From Rana temporaria (Eukaryota > Chordata > Amphibia > Anura > Ranidae), in the NCBI RefSeq assembly GCF_905171775.1, contig NC_053497.1:33744764-33808763 (forward strand): a DNA stretch of 64,000 nucleotides, given 5' to 3'. Position numbers and translations under genes: made by a program. Numbering within the stretch: the stretch's first letter is position 1; every line of letters starts with the position of its first letter. The notes below the pieces were generated by a model, which was not told the DNA's origin, did no database searches, and saw nothing but the letters and a program-made list of their open reading frames with translations. Shown piece by piece: positions 55,701-63,629 of the stretch.

Positions 55701-56330
55701 GACACGGTATATTTAGGGGATATTATTAAAGAGGGAGAGATAATGACCTATGAAGATTTGAGATCCAAAACGGATTTTTGGAACTTGGATAGGTGGCATT
55801 ACTCCCAATTGCATCACTTTGTGAGGCACCTCCCCCGTCCATTACGGACGGAGGCGGAGCTAACTCCACTCGAGAAGATTTGTAAATCTAAGAATACAAA
55901 GGGCACTATCACTAAATTATATGGATTATTGGTAAAGATAGGTTCACGGAGCGAAGCACCCTTCATAGGTAAATGGGAAAGAGAATTAGGAACCACAAGA
56001 GGGACAAACAGTTATAAGAGGATTATGCATCTTACCCATTCATCCGCAATTGACGTACGAACCGCCGAAACAAACTATAAGTGTATCTCAGGGTGGTATA
56101 TTACACCAGACAAAGCAAATAAATATAAAGCAGATCAGACCGCAGAGTGTTGGCGGGGCTGCTCTGAAAGAGGCACGATGGCCCACCTTTGGTGGTTATG
56201 CCCAAAAATACAAACTTACTGGGACATAATTTTGAGTCAAATTAAAGTTATTACGGGCAAAGACTTAAAGAAAGACCCCTGGGTCGTGCTCTTTCATTGT
56301 AGCCAAGAGGGGAAAAAAAAAAAAATATAA
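52761..56330 (+). CDS. L1 ORF2 protein: endonuclease and reverse transcriptase
   Basis: A 1189-residue frame. The N-terminal apurinic-type endonuclease shows SYN at 8-10, QES with Glu39, MGDFNF with Asp142 and Asn144, and SDH at 228-230. The reverse transcriptase shows GKSPGPDGF, YRPISLLN, DQVGFV, SVDAEKAFDRV, TRQGCPLSPLLF and the catalytic FADD at 704-707. Downstream are KYLGVKL and PISWIGRINMLKMVVVPK, strongly L1-like, and a zinc knuckle CWRGC...H...C of CX3CX7HX4C form. The frame stops just after a run of 13 A (56313-56325). The next frame stays open from the run to a stop at 56567-56569 and encodes about 80 Trp/Glu/Lys-rich residues, so the protein has probably lost its last segment through one extra A. 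Confidence 0.92.
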   Translation: MTEVKFLSYNVKGLNSAVKRLKVLAEIEQLKADVVFIQESHLTIEANIKLFSPAYPIWFYGDSISKRARGVAIGFSRGFGFTLEARKTDPEGRFIFLRVRIDNIVYTLANIYAPNVHQTQYLGKILGKLKDFAEGYTILMGDFNFVLDPKEDSTFRGRVTKNGLLQRIKQKIHDHQLVDAWRIFHPKEHDYTFYSPPHGTYSRIDYILADHRLLDSITETDIGIMTVSDHAPISMKIKLSIQKRQRPVWRLDDSLIRDEGGASRVEEELKQFFLINDTEGITSATLWETHKAYIRGILIAEGVKKKKELKSKANTLNKEIETLEREHKAQGSKETYLNLTIKRDALKETMEQEARNKLNCISKERYVWGNKPSKQLAKMAQKKKARNYIDKIKRKDGNMVYANREIADTFKNYYEELYTLKNPGWQAGEREGKTREFLDRAGLPSLEEMESLNMDRPITEEEIKEALNSTAGGKSPGPDGFTPQYYKRFSNILIPKMCKYFNGLGSEFEISREATAATVAIILKEGKDSSLCSAYRPISLLNTDTKLFAKILAGRLKGAMHVLIHPDQVGFVPNREGKDNSLRAILLLQTIRQNGPPGLFLSVDAEKAFDRVDWGLMMETLNAMGIGKRMSSWIKTLYHHPSAKIKINGTLSDPFEMKNGTRQGCPLSPLLFILSLEPLLSTIRNDPDINGVRVEGEEHKLSAFADDILFYLTNPAKSIPKLSKVLQQYGAISNFKINETKSEILNISLNKKEVGRVKEISVFPWTKELKYLGVKLANTIQKMYKINYIPLLNEIKSELKRTVNKPISWIGRINMLKMVVVPKILYKFLLLPIALPQQFLRILNSLLLNYVWKNKKHRISLSILKQGKPFGGLAVPDIKSYYKAAVLARAVEWARDRKDKRWVQIEKALTSKHLNNIIWIPAQHRVLDHKTHDLTRDTLRMWDKTLTQIEGKFNSPLMNLKENPYFAPGENKIGGNWIKVDTVYLGDIIKEGEIMTYEDLRSKTDFWNLDRWHYSQLHHFVRHLPRPLRTEAELTPLEKICKSKNTKGTITKLYGLLVKIGSRSEAPFIGKWERELGTTRGTNSYKRIMHLTHSSAIDVRTAETNYKCISGWYITPDKANKYKADQTAECWRGCSERGTMAHLWWLCPKIQTYWDIILSQIKVITGKDLKKDPWVVLFHCSQEGKKKKI

Positions 56331-56569
56331 GCAGTCTTTAATTCCTCATCTCCTAAATGCCGCAAAGAAACTTATACCCAAAAAGTGGCAGGAGACGGAA
56401 AGTCCACACGTTTGGAACTGGATAGACGAAGTGGAGGAAACGTACAGGCTGGAAGAGTTAAAGGATAGGCACCTGGAGACGAGCGGCGGACATGGGGAAA
56501 AATGGGAAAAATGGCGGGAGTATAAAAAAACATGGAGTTATGCAGAAAGAGTTAGGGTATGCTACTAAC
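56331..56569 (+). pseudogene. Out-of-frame C-terminal tail of L1 ORF2
   Basis: The +1 frame from the 13-A run to a TAA at 56567 is open and contains PKKWQETES, WNWIDEVEETY and KWEKWREYKKTW. A Trp- and Lys-rich tail after the zinc knuckle is usual for L1 ORF2, which normally runs to about 1250-1280 residues. This is therefore the displaced C-terminus. A sequencing or assembly miscount of the homopolymer is an equally simple explanation. Confidence 0.75.
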
Positions 56570-56809
56570 AAGCCACATGTCGGCAACATGGAAATTATAA
56601 CATTCCCCAGGCTAGGGTCCTTCCCTAGAGCGAGTCACATATTATTCATGATCAATGAACGTTAAAGATTGTTTTAGCTTGCGAAGGAAAACTTAGGAGA
56701 TTCCGGGGAGCCAAGAGGGGGGGCGGGGGGGTGTTAATCAATATAGAGCCACAATGGTAAGCTATTGTTACAATCTATTACCATCATTATTATAGTGTTG
56801 GCCTATATT

Positions 56810-56841
<32 letters not shown>

Positions 56842-56944
56842 TAAGGAGCATAGTAAATATACCACACATGATGCAAACCACAAAACGAGACGTAAGACGC
56901 ATCAAACCATGAGCCGGTCTCAAGGATTTGGTAAAAGCTGAGGT

Positions 56945-56997
<53 letters not shown>

Positions 56998-57010
56998 AAA
57001 AAAAAAAAAA
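56570..57010 (+). other. L1 3' UTR with two poly(A) tracts
   Basis: The 3' UTR includes a G-rich patch near 56717-56732, as in many L1 3' UTRs. A first A tract lies at 56814-56840. It is followed by about 107 bases of non-homopolymer sequence (56841-56947) and a second A-rich tract (56948-57010) that directly abuts the right target duplication. No AATAAA was seen just upstream of either tract. Confidence 0.8.
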
Positions 57011-57060
57011 GAATTAAACAAGTGACATTAGTAGTGACTTTGGAAAACCAAAGTGATCAG

Positions 57061-57508
57061 CATAGGTGTGCGCAGCCTATTGCATTAGGGTGTGCACCCT
57101 AAAGCCCCATACACACCATCAGATTATCTGCAGATTTTTGTCTTCAGATTTACCAAAACCATGTAGTATAAGGGCCTGCCTGATTGCATACAAATTGAAA
57201 CTCTTAAGGTTTGACCTCATATTATATGGTTTTGGTAAATCTGAAGACAAAAATCTGCAGAAAATCTGATGGTGTGTATGGGGCTTAAAGCTCAAACACA
57301 CATGCATGTGTATGTGTCTACATTTATATGACCCGGGACACTGACGCCACAGTGAAAGAAAGAGCATAGACACTTCTCTTATGGCAGAGCAGATAAGGGG
57401 TAGATCTTTCACATGTTCCTGCTGCTACACAGAGCAATATTACTAATGTGCATTGGGTGATTAGGGTGTGCCTGGGCACACCCAGCACACAATGTGCGCA
57501 CGCCTATG
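57061..57508. mobile_element. hAT-type element 37 bp past the L1 target copy
   Basis: CATAGGTGTGCGCAGCC...GTGCGCACGCCTATG with an exact 8-bp duplication GTGATCAG (57053-57060 and 57509-57516). Same family as 13166-14255. Contains a nested hairpin. Confidence 0.93.
57102..57285. mobile_element. AAGCCCCATACAC hairpin MITE nested in hAT
   Basis: AAGCCCCATACACACCATCAG...CTGATGGTGTGTATGGGGCT followed by TA. Nearly full-length self-pairing. The uninterrupted CCYAAAGCTCAAAC sequence at 13203-13217 in the sister hAT is the empty site. Confidence 0.9.
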
Positions 57509-57635
57509 GTGATCAGTCATAAATGATCTCAGATACAAACGTTGAATGGGCACCAATACCACATAGTCTGCCTGTACATGTGCTGGTCTAAACCAGTCAT
57601 ACATTACATCTGTGCACTGGTTTATTCAGCAAGGC

Positions 57636-58243
57636 TGGCCATACATTATACAATTTTCCTTTAGAGTTACCAAAACCATATTCAGTGGAACCTTGGATTA
57701 CGAGCATACTCCGTTCCAGGAGAATGCTTGTAATCCAAATCACTTGCATATCAAAGAGAGTTTCCCCATAGAATGGAAAATTAATTTGTTCTGCATTGAC
57801 TTCTATGGCATGCAATACCGCATGTGGCCAGAGGTGGTGGAGCGCCAGAGAGCCTTGGAAATACTAGGGACAGCTCGGCTGAACTCGGAAACCCTCAAGA
57901 AGGCTCGGGAACGGATTATTTCCAAGTTTTTCCTAGTAATTCCGAACGGCTACGATCAGCTCTGGCCCCCCCCCCCCACCTCTGGCCAAATGCGATACTG
58001 CACACCGCTGTGTCTTGAATCCAGCTCGTTTAGTGAGACAACACTCGCAAACCGAGTCAGGATTTTATTTTTTAAATGCTCGTATTGCGAAACGCTCGTT
58101 ACTCGCAATCCAAAGTTTTACTGTAATATGAGGTCAAACCTAAACACTTTCAATTTGTATGCAATCAGGCAGGCCCTTGCACTACACAGTTGAAGGTAAA
58201 TCTAAAGGAAATTGAAGACAATTATAAAATGTATGGGCAGCTT
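57636..58243. mobile_element. AAGCCCCATACAC-family MITE, interrupted
   Basis: Left part GGCCATACATTATACAATTTTCC and AGTTACCAAAACCATA; right part ATATGAGGTCAAACC, CAGGCAGGCCCTTGC and AAATGTATGGGCAGCTTA. Joined, these match 61847-62024. Split by the element at 57683-58124. Confidence 0.78.
57683..58124. mobile_element. TA-flanked MITE (CAGTAAAACTTTGGATTGCGAG ends)
   Basis: CAGTGGAACCTTGGATTACG...CGCAATCCAAAGTTTTACTG|TA, the same end type as 39576-39888. The interior differs (AGGGAGC-type, C run 57967-57977). Confidence 0.82.
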
Positions 58244-58404
58244 AAGTTAGTGCAAAGAACAAGCCCCCCACAGAAACCTATAAGATATCATTTTACAGTG
58301 AAATCAGCTTCAAGTTTCTGACTGATCCCCATAGATTACTACATTTTGTCATCTCTGCATTATGCTTATTGAATATTCCAAAAATAAAACACAGCAAATT
58401 TTAC

Positions 58405-58582
58405 CAGATTTCTCTGGCATGCTGGACTGGTGCTGCCGGCGGCCTGGAAGGGTACTGGATGGGTATGGGTTGGCGAAAATTTCTTCACTGCCCATTGTTG
58501 AAGAGCAGGCAAATCCGGCATCTCTACGACCACTGCACAGGCTCTCATCTGATAGTGTTCTGTGTAAGGTCTTCTGTGGTGA
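58405..58582 (-). CDS. SIPA1L3: SIPA1-like protein, internal coding exon 1 of 5 in window
   Basis: A 178-bp exon on the minus strand. The acceptor is a pyrimidine-rich tract ending CCTCCAG just above 58582, and the donor is CTG|GTAAAA at 58405/58404. It starts in phase 0 and leaves one base, which the next exon (starting CC) completes. The encoded segment includes RTLSDESLCSGRR and a Ser/Pro-rich stretch ending PEKS. An RTLSDES motif followed by low-complexity sequence is, as I recall the family, typical of the region between the PDZ domain and C-terminal coiled coil of SIPA1-like Rap GTPase-activating proteins, which act on Rap at junctions, the cytoskeleton and synapses. The upstream RapGAP and PDZ domains must lie beyond the window. 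I choose SIPA1L3 over SIPA1L1/SIPA1L2 from memory of how those C-termini end, so the paralogue is less certain than the family. Confidence 0.8.
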
Positions 58583-58982
58583 CTGGAGGAAACAAGAAAA
58601 ACAGAGCAAAGATTACACATTCAGAAAAGCATTACACTACAGCTGAGATGAAAGGCGCTTGAATTTCAACAAGTCCAAATGAAAATCAACTTTTAAGGGC
58701 CTGTCACAGCATTAAAGGTAAGTCTGGGGATAGAGAGATGGGAGTTAAAAAGACAAGGATGGTACCAGCCTGCCTACTGAATGGTTCCATTGTCCTTCCC
58801 GACATTCACCTTCTACACCTGGCTATCGCTCAAACCAATACAAATATCTGCATGGCTCGGAACCTGAGGGTCATACCACACTGGGCCTTGGGGAGAAGAG
58901 GGGCTGAATGGCACAGAACTATGTGACTGGAGGCTGCGGTTTAACACGGATGCATTACGAACCATTTTATGAATCTGCAAGG
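58583..58982. other. Intronic sequence upstream of the SIPA1-like exon
   Basis: No further exon found here or up to 64000, so the previous exon lies outside the window or escaped recognition. Confidence 0.45.
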
Positions 58983-59768
58983 TTAAAGTGAATCACAGCC
59001 AGAGAGCCAATGAGGAGAGAATGGGGGCAGGGACAAGCTGCGGCTCTGTGGGTCTTGTGGACGAATAGAGCGGGGGAGCGAGTACGGAGCATTGCCCCTA
59101 TAGCAAGCAGCTTGCTATTGGGGGAACTGGTGAAGGGAGAGGAGTTAAAGTGGAGTTCCACCCATTTTTTTATGTTTGTCTGTGCTGCATGCTCTAATCT
59201 CATAGTGTTCAGAATGGACAATTTGTATTTAATGTGTTGCTTGTAAATACCGTTATTTTGTAGTCCTTCATTACTTCCTCCTCCTTATTTGCCTAGGCTA
59301 TTTGCAAGGGTTTCTGGGATAGGCATCATGTTACCCAGTAGTCCTTGCAAACCTGACTGAAACCTATTACATTGCTTGTGCACTGAGCATGTGCAAAGCT
59401 GAAATCCAGGAAGTCATACAGTCTGGCTTCATGATGCCCACACTTAAGATGGCCACGGTCTATTTCTAGATTATAAACTATCTAAATGCTGTAACAACCT
59501 AACAAAACGGACCTTAGTTTACAGACTAACTTTACTAGAATACATTAAGCTTGTGTATTACAGGGGTATTTATATTTAAAAAGTGAAATTGTGGGTGGAA
59601 CTCCCCTTTAAAGAACAGCGGGGGACCCAGGAAGTAGAGGATCATGGCTGCTCTGTGCAAAACTACTGCACAGAGCAGGCGAGTATAACATTATTTGTTA
59701 TTAAAAAAAAAAGGAAAAAAAATACCAACCCCCCCCCACAAAAAAGGGAACCTTCAGAATCACTTTAA
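58983..59768. mobile_element. Short TTAA element (AAAGTGA type) holding another TTAA element
   Basis: The outer ends are TTAAAGTGAATCACAGCC and CTTCAGAATCACTTTAA. The outer body includes GCTCTGTGCAAAACTACTGC and GGCGAGTATAACATT, as in 62628-63034. The inner element is 59145-59611. Confidence 0.78.
59145..59611. mobile_element. Nested TTAA element (AAAGTGGAGTTCCACCC ends)
   Basis: TTAAAGTGGAGTTCCACCC...GGGTGGAACTCCCCTTTAA. Terminal repeat about 20 bp. The centre has GGTTTCTGGGATAGGC and CATGTGCAAAGCTGAAATCC. Confidence 0.85.
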
Positions 59769-59882
59769 ATCAGGGGATGGCCATAAAACTGATTGATGGA
59801 AAACAATGAAATTTCTGAAGATATAAAATTGACTGTCTTTTAAAGAGACTAGATATTACTATGTATAAGCTATCCATTAGAG

Positions 59883-60220
59883 CAGTGGCCCTTTGCTTGC
59901 CTGTATCCCACCCTTGGGGCACTATTCCTCCCACTGGCACCATCAACAGGGCATAATACCTTTTACTGATATCAACAATGGGGCACTATTTCTCCTACCG
60001 ACAACAATGGCATGGCAGGACACTTTTTCCCACTGACACAAATGATGGGACACCATTTCTTCCTCTGATACCAACAATGGGACAATATTCCCAGTGATGG
60101 GACATTGTTTACTCCCATTGACGCCAAGGCATTTTCTACTCTTACTAGCCACAGTCCGGCCCCCTCAAAGTCTGAAGGGCCAGAAAACGACTCTTTGTTT
60201 AAAAAGTTTGGAGACCCCTG
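59883..60220. mobile_element. hAT-type element with internal degenerate repeats
   Basis: CAGTGGCCCTTTGC...AGTTTGGAGACCCCTG with an exact 8-bp duplication CATTAGAG (59875-59882, 60221-60228). The body is ~40-base degenerate units of the CACTATTCCTCCCACTGACACC kind, also seen at 16687-17044. Confidence 0.92.
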
Positions 60221-60428
60221 CATTAGAGGATGAGAGCTGTGCTCCCCTGAGCAGTGACACCAGTGGGACTCGGCCATCAATCAAAGCCAACTGATCCAAA
60301 CAGCAAACTACAGAGCGAGCAACAAGGCGTCTACCACTGCTGACCCTATCCATTAAAAAAAAAAAAAAAAAAAAACTGTATGCCTGGCTGTGGTGCCTCA
60401 ATACATATAAGACTAAAAAAAGTACATA

Positions 60429-60959
60429 GCGTATTTATCGGCGTATACCGCACACTTTTTTCCCCTTAAAATCAGGGGAAAATCGTGGGTGCGCGATATA
60501 CGCCAATCCCCGCTGTCTGTGTCAAAAATACATGGCAGCCTAGAGCTGAGCCGACTGTACTGCGCACTCGGCTAGGCTCGGCCACGCTCGGCTCCGCCCG
60601 CAGCCACGCGAGAGGAGCCGAGACAAGCTAAGAGGAGCTGAACACACAGGAAATCCGGCTCCTCTCTGCGCCAAATCCAAAAACAAACACCGCTGCAACC
60701 CCGGGCAAGGTGCGGATGGACTCGCAGACGGACACGCTGGACGGAGACGGACACCTGGATGGAGGCCGCAGACGGACACTTCCAAAGCCGCAGACGGACC
60801 CCCCACTAGGCTGGACGGACCCCCACAAGGCTTGACAGACCCCGCGCAAGGCCGCAGACGGACGCCGGACACGGACGCAGGGCAAAAATGTAAGTTTTCT
60901 TTTTTTCCTTAAACTACCTTTCTAAGGTTGGGGTGCGCGTTATACCCCGATAAATACGG
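60429..60959. mobile_element. CCGTATTTA MITE, long form
   Basis: TA|GCGTATTTATCGGCGTATAC...TTATACCCCGATAAATACGG|TA. The GC-rich centre (60540-60895) contains purine-rich GGACGGAC and CCGCAGACGGAC repeats not present in the 150-bp form. Confidence 0.87.
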
Positions 60960-61846
60960 TAAATAAGGACATTTGACATCACTGGTTTTCTGATGGGCTT
61001 GAGGGTCTCAATGAAGTCTAGTAAACAGAATTTTCAGAAGGAAGCCAACAAAGGCAACAACCGCATTGAATTTATTTAAAGCTGAACTTGAGTTTAAAAT
61101 GGGGAAAGTGTTTAATGCAGCTATTTATTCATTAGGATCAAATGTACTTTTACATCTGGCAAACAGAAATACCTGAATCTGTCATTATGATCATGCAAAC
61201 TGCACTCTGGAAACGGAAAGGCAGTACTGCAATCCAGAATCTATTGTATTATGCAGTTTTAGCAAATCTAACAAACTTGCTGACAGGCGGAGGGAGTAGA
61301 GCAGTGACAACCATCAGTGTGATGAAGTTTCTTTATGGTTTAATTAATCACGTTAACCCAGGTGGACATCCTTGACTTTCGCTTGGATGAAGCTGGCAGC
61401 TACGGGCATCATCCCAGCCAGCGTTTTTCAGCCAGCGATTTTCTTTTATGTAAAAGCCAGCCTAAAGGCAAATTGGGCGACGGATTCCTTTTGCAAGCAG
61501 CAGAAGGGAACGTTCCTCCCCCTCCCACTGGCACCTCTCCAGGCTCTCCCATATGATCGGGGAAGCCTGGGATCAGATCCAGCGGTGCCACCGGCTGGGT
61601 TATCATGGAGCTGGCCATGGACCAGATGTTCCCCGGCCATCTCTATGGCCCTGGGAGGCAGGAAGTGAGGTCATGACTTTACTTCCGATTGCAGATATAA
61701 ACACTGACATTTTTTGTTCTGGAAAGCATGAGATCAATGGTTTGTTTTTATTTTGTTTTTTGATCTCATGCTTTCCAGGGTAGAGGAGAGATGTGGGATC
61801 TTATAGATCCCAGATGTCTCCATAAAGAGGACAAGTCATGCCTGAA

Positions 61847-62024
61847 GCCCCATACACACTATCAGTTTTCCTGACGGTTTTCTCTTCAGGTTTACCAAAA
61901 CATCTAATATGAGGTCAAACCTCAAGAGTTTAAATTTGTATGCAATCAGGCAGGCCCTTGCACTACATGGTTTTGGTAAACCTGATGAGAAAACTGACAG
62001 GAAAACTGATAGTGTGTATGAGGC
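61847..62024. mobile_element. AAGCCCCATACAC hairpin MITE, third copy
   Basis: GAAGCCCCATACACACTATC...GATAGTGTGTATGAGGCTT, with GGTTTACCAAAACATC and its mirror. In the same family as 57102-57285, with the AGGCAGGCCCTTGCACTACA core. Confidence 0.87.
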
Positions 62025-62494
62025 TTTACTGTTTACTGTTATCGCAAGGGATGTTTATATTTCTTGTGATAGGAATAACAGCGATTTAAAAAAAAAACTA
62101 AAGGGACAGTGAAGAAAAAAAAATGTTTTTTAAAGTGCCCCCCATGCAGAAGAACACACATACGTAGGTTGCGTACACATGTGTAAACACCACACATGCG
62201 GTATCACCATGAATGTTATAGTGAAAACAATAATTCTAACGCTAGACCTCCTGGTAACCTGTCAAAATTTAAAACGTTGCCTATGGAGATTTTTAAGTAT
62301 CGCGTTCATCTCCATTTCTTGAGCGTGCCCAAATTTAAAGAATATCCTTTAGGTATCCATTTACTTGCCATAAATTCTTTTACATTTTACCAAAAAAGTT
62401 GGGTTACATGTTGAGTTTTTTCGCATTACAATTCATGAAAGTGTATTTTTTCCCCAAAAATTTGTTTTGAAAAATTATATGTATAGATACATAT

Positions 62495-62499
62495 ATCTA

Positions 62500-62567
<68 letters not shown>
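62495..62567. repeat. (TATC)n microsatellite
   Basis: About 18 uninterrupted CTAT units inside the relict fold-back element. Confidence 0.95.
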
Positions 62568-62627
62568 AAAAAAATAATGATTTTTACTTGCAGGAGATAA
62601 AATGTCAGAATTGGCCTGGGCTGGATT

Positions 62628-63034
62628 TAGTTAGTGATACTAAACCCAAAAACATTTTTTTTTTACCTTAATGCATTGTTTGATAGGGGGGACGAGGTCA
62701 GCACCATGCACGGGTGCATCTATTTTCCCCTGTCATCCTCTTCACGCAGCATTTTAGCAGCAGCAGAAGCCATTGGCTCTTGCTGCTGTCAATCAAATGC
62801 AGTGGCTCCATAGACACACAGGTCAGGAGCAAGCATGCCCCGTTTGTCCCCATAGCAAACAGCTTGCTATGGGGACAAATAAAAGAAGAAAGAAGAGGCG
62901 TAGCCAAGGTCGCTGGTGGGGTCCAGAGAAGAGGAGGATCGGGGCCGCTCTGTGCAAAACTATTGTGCAGAACAGGTTAGTATAATGCGTTTGTTATTTT
63001 AACAAATAAAAATCTGAATTTAGTAACACTTTAA
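62628..63034. mobile_element. Short TTAA element (AAAG family)
   Basis: Left ATACTAAACCCAAAAAC, right ATTTAGTAACACTTTAA. Inside are CTGCTGCTGTCAATCAAATG-type core, CATAGCAAACAGCTTGCTAT palindrome, GCTCTGTGCAAAACTATTG and GGTTAGTATAATGCG. Confidence 0.75.
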
Positions 63035-63212
63035 TTAATGGGATGAGTGAAGGTCAGTGACCAAGCTGTGATGTTTTACTACAGGAACAAGGATAGCAAA
63101 AGAGCCTTGTTATCCTGTCTGGCAGAGGTGCGTGGATCACAAAAATGGAAGGCAAATGAGACTATGTGTGCATTTCTAATAAGTATTTTGCTGTTCACCT
63201 GGATTTCTGCTT

Positions 63213-63629
63213 AAAGAAGATTTAAAGTCTAAAGATTTTTATCTTTAATGCATTTTCTGCATGAAGGTAGAAAAAACACCCCACTACCTATTCCACCCAC
63301 CCCACCCCTAAACACTTAGGCCTGGCTTCTTTCACTGCTCCAGCACCAATCCCCTCACTTACTGCTTCCACAGGAGACACGAAGGACAGCGGGAGTCATA
63401 GGCTCCTGCTCCTGTCATACTCCTGTGAGGGGGCATGGCTTACTAGAGCTGTGGGCATCTGGGGACGCACACAGCCCGGCTTGGGATCACACATGCATAG
63501 GTGCCTGCTTAGCACCCAGCTTGCCAAGTACAGAAAGAAGCTGACAGCGTCAGCAGGGGACTCTGCCAGTAGAGAAGGTAAGAGACATCTCTGTGCAATA
63601 TAATTTCACAAAGCAGGCAAGTATTAAAG
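63213..63629. mobile_element. Short TTAA element (AAAG family)
   Basis: CTTAAAGAAGATTTAAAGTC at left. The core CAGCGGGAGTCATAGGCTCC, then CAGGCAAGTATTAA at the right boundary, are shared with family members. Confidence 0.68.

Larger units (their letters stand above)
49840..57010 (+). mobile_element. Full-length L1-type LINE retrotransposon
   Basis: The element is bounded by a perfect 15-bp duplication AGAATTAAACAAGTG (49825-49839 and 57010-57024), the signature of target-primed reverse transcription. In order it has a 1.56-kb 5' UTR, ORF1 (coiled-coil RNA-binding protein), a G-rich spacer, ORF2 (endonuclease, reverse transcriptase, zinc knuckle), a 3' UTR and two poly(A) tracts. The left target copy abuts the end of an AGGCCCC MITE at 49823. 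The element lies antisense in the SIPA1-like intron between exons 58405 and 47293. Both ORFs are open but for one probable indel near the ORF2 end, and the duplication is undecayed, so the insertion looks recent. Confidence 0.93.
61360..62640. mobile_element. Relict CCACTT-family fold-back element
   Basis: Shares GATCTCATGCTTTCCAGG-like palindromic sequence, ACAGTGAAG, CGGTATCACCATGA, ACAATAATTCTAACGCTAGA and TTGCCTATGGAGATTTTTAAG with 18835-20038 at an old divergence. Both ends are eroded. It holds a hairpin MITE and a TATC microsatellite. Confidence 0.7.

Noticed and set aside
60540..60885. Overlapping minus-strand frames rich in Pro, Ser, Arg and Cys
   Set aside because: They lie in the GC-rich centre of a CCGTATTTA MITE and show no domain.
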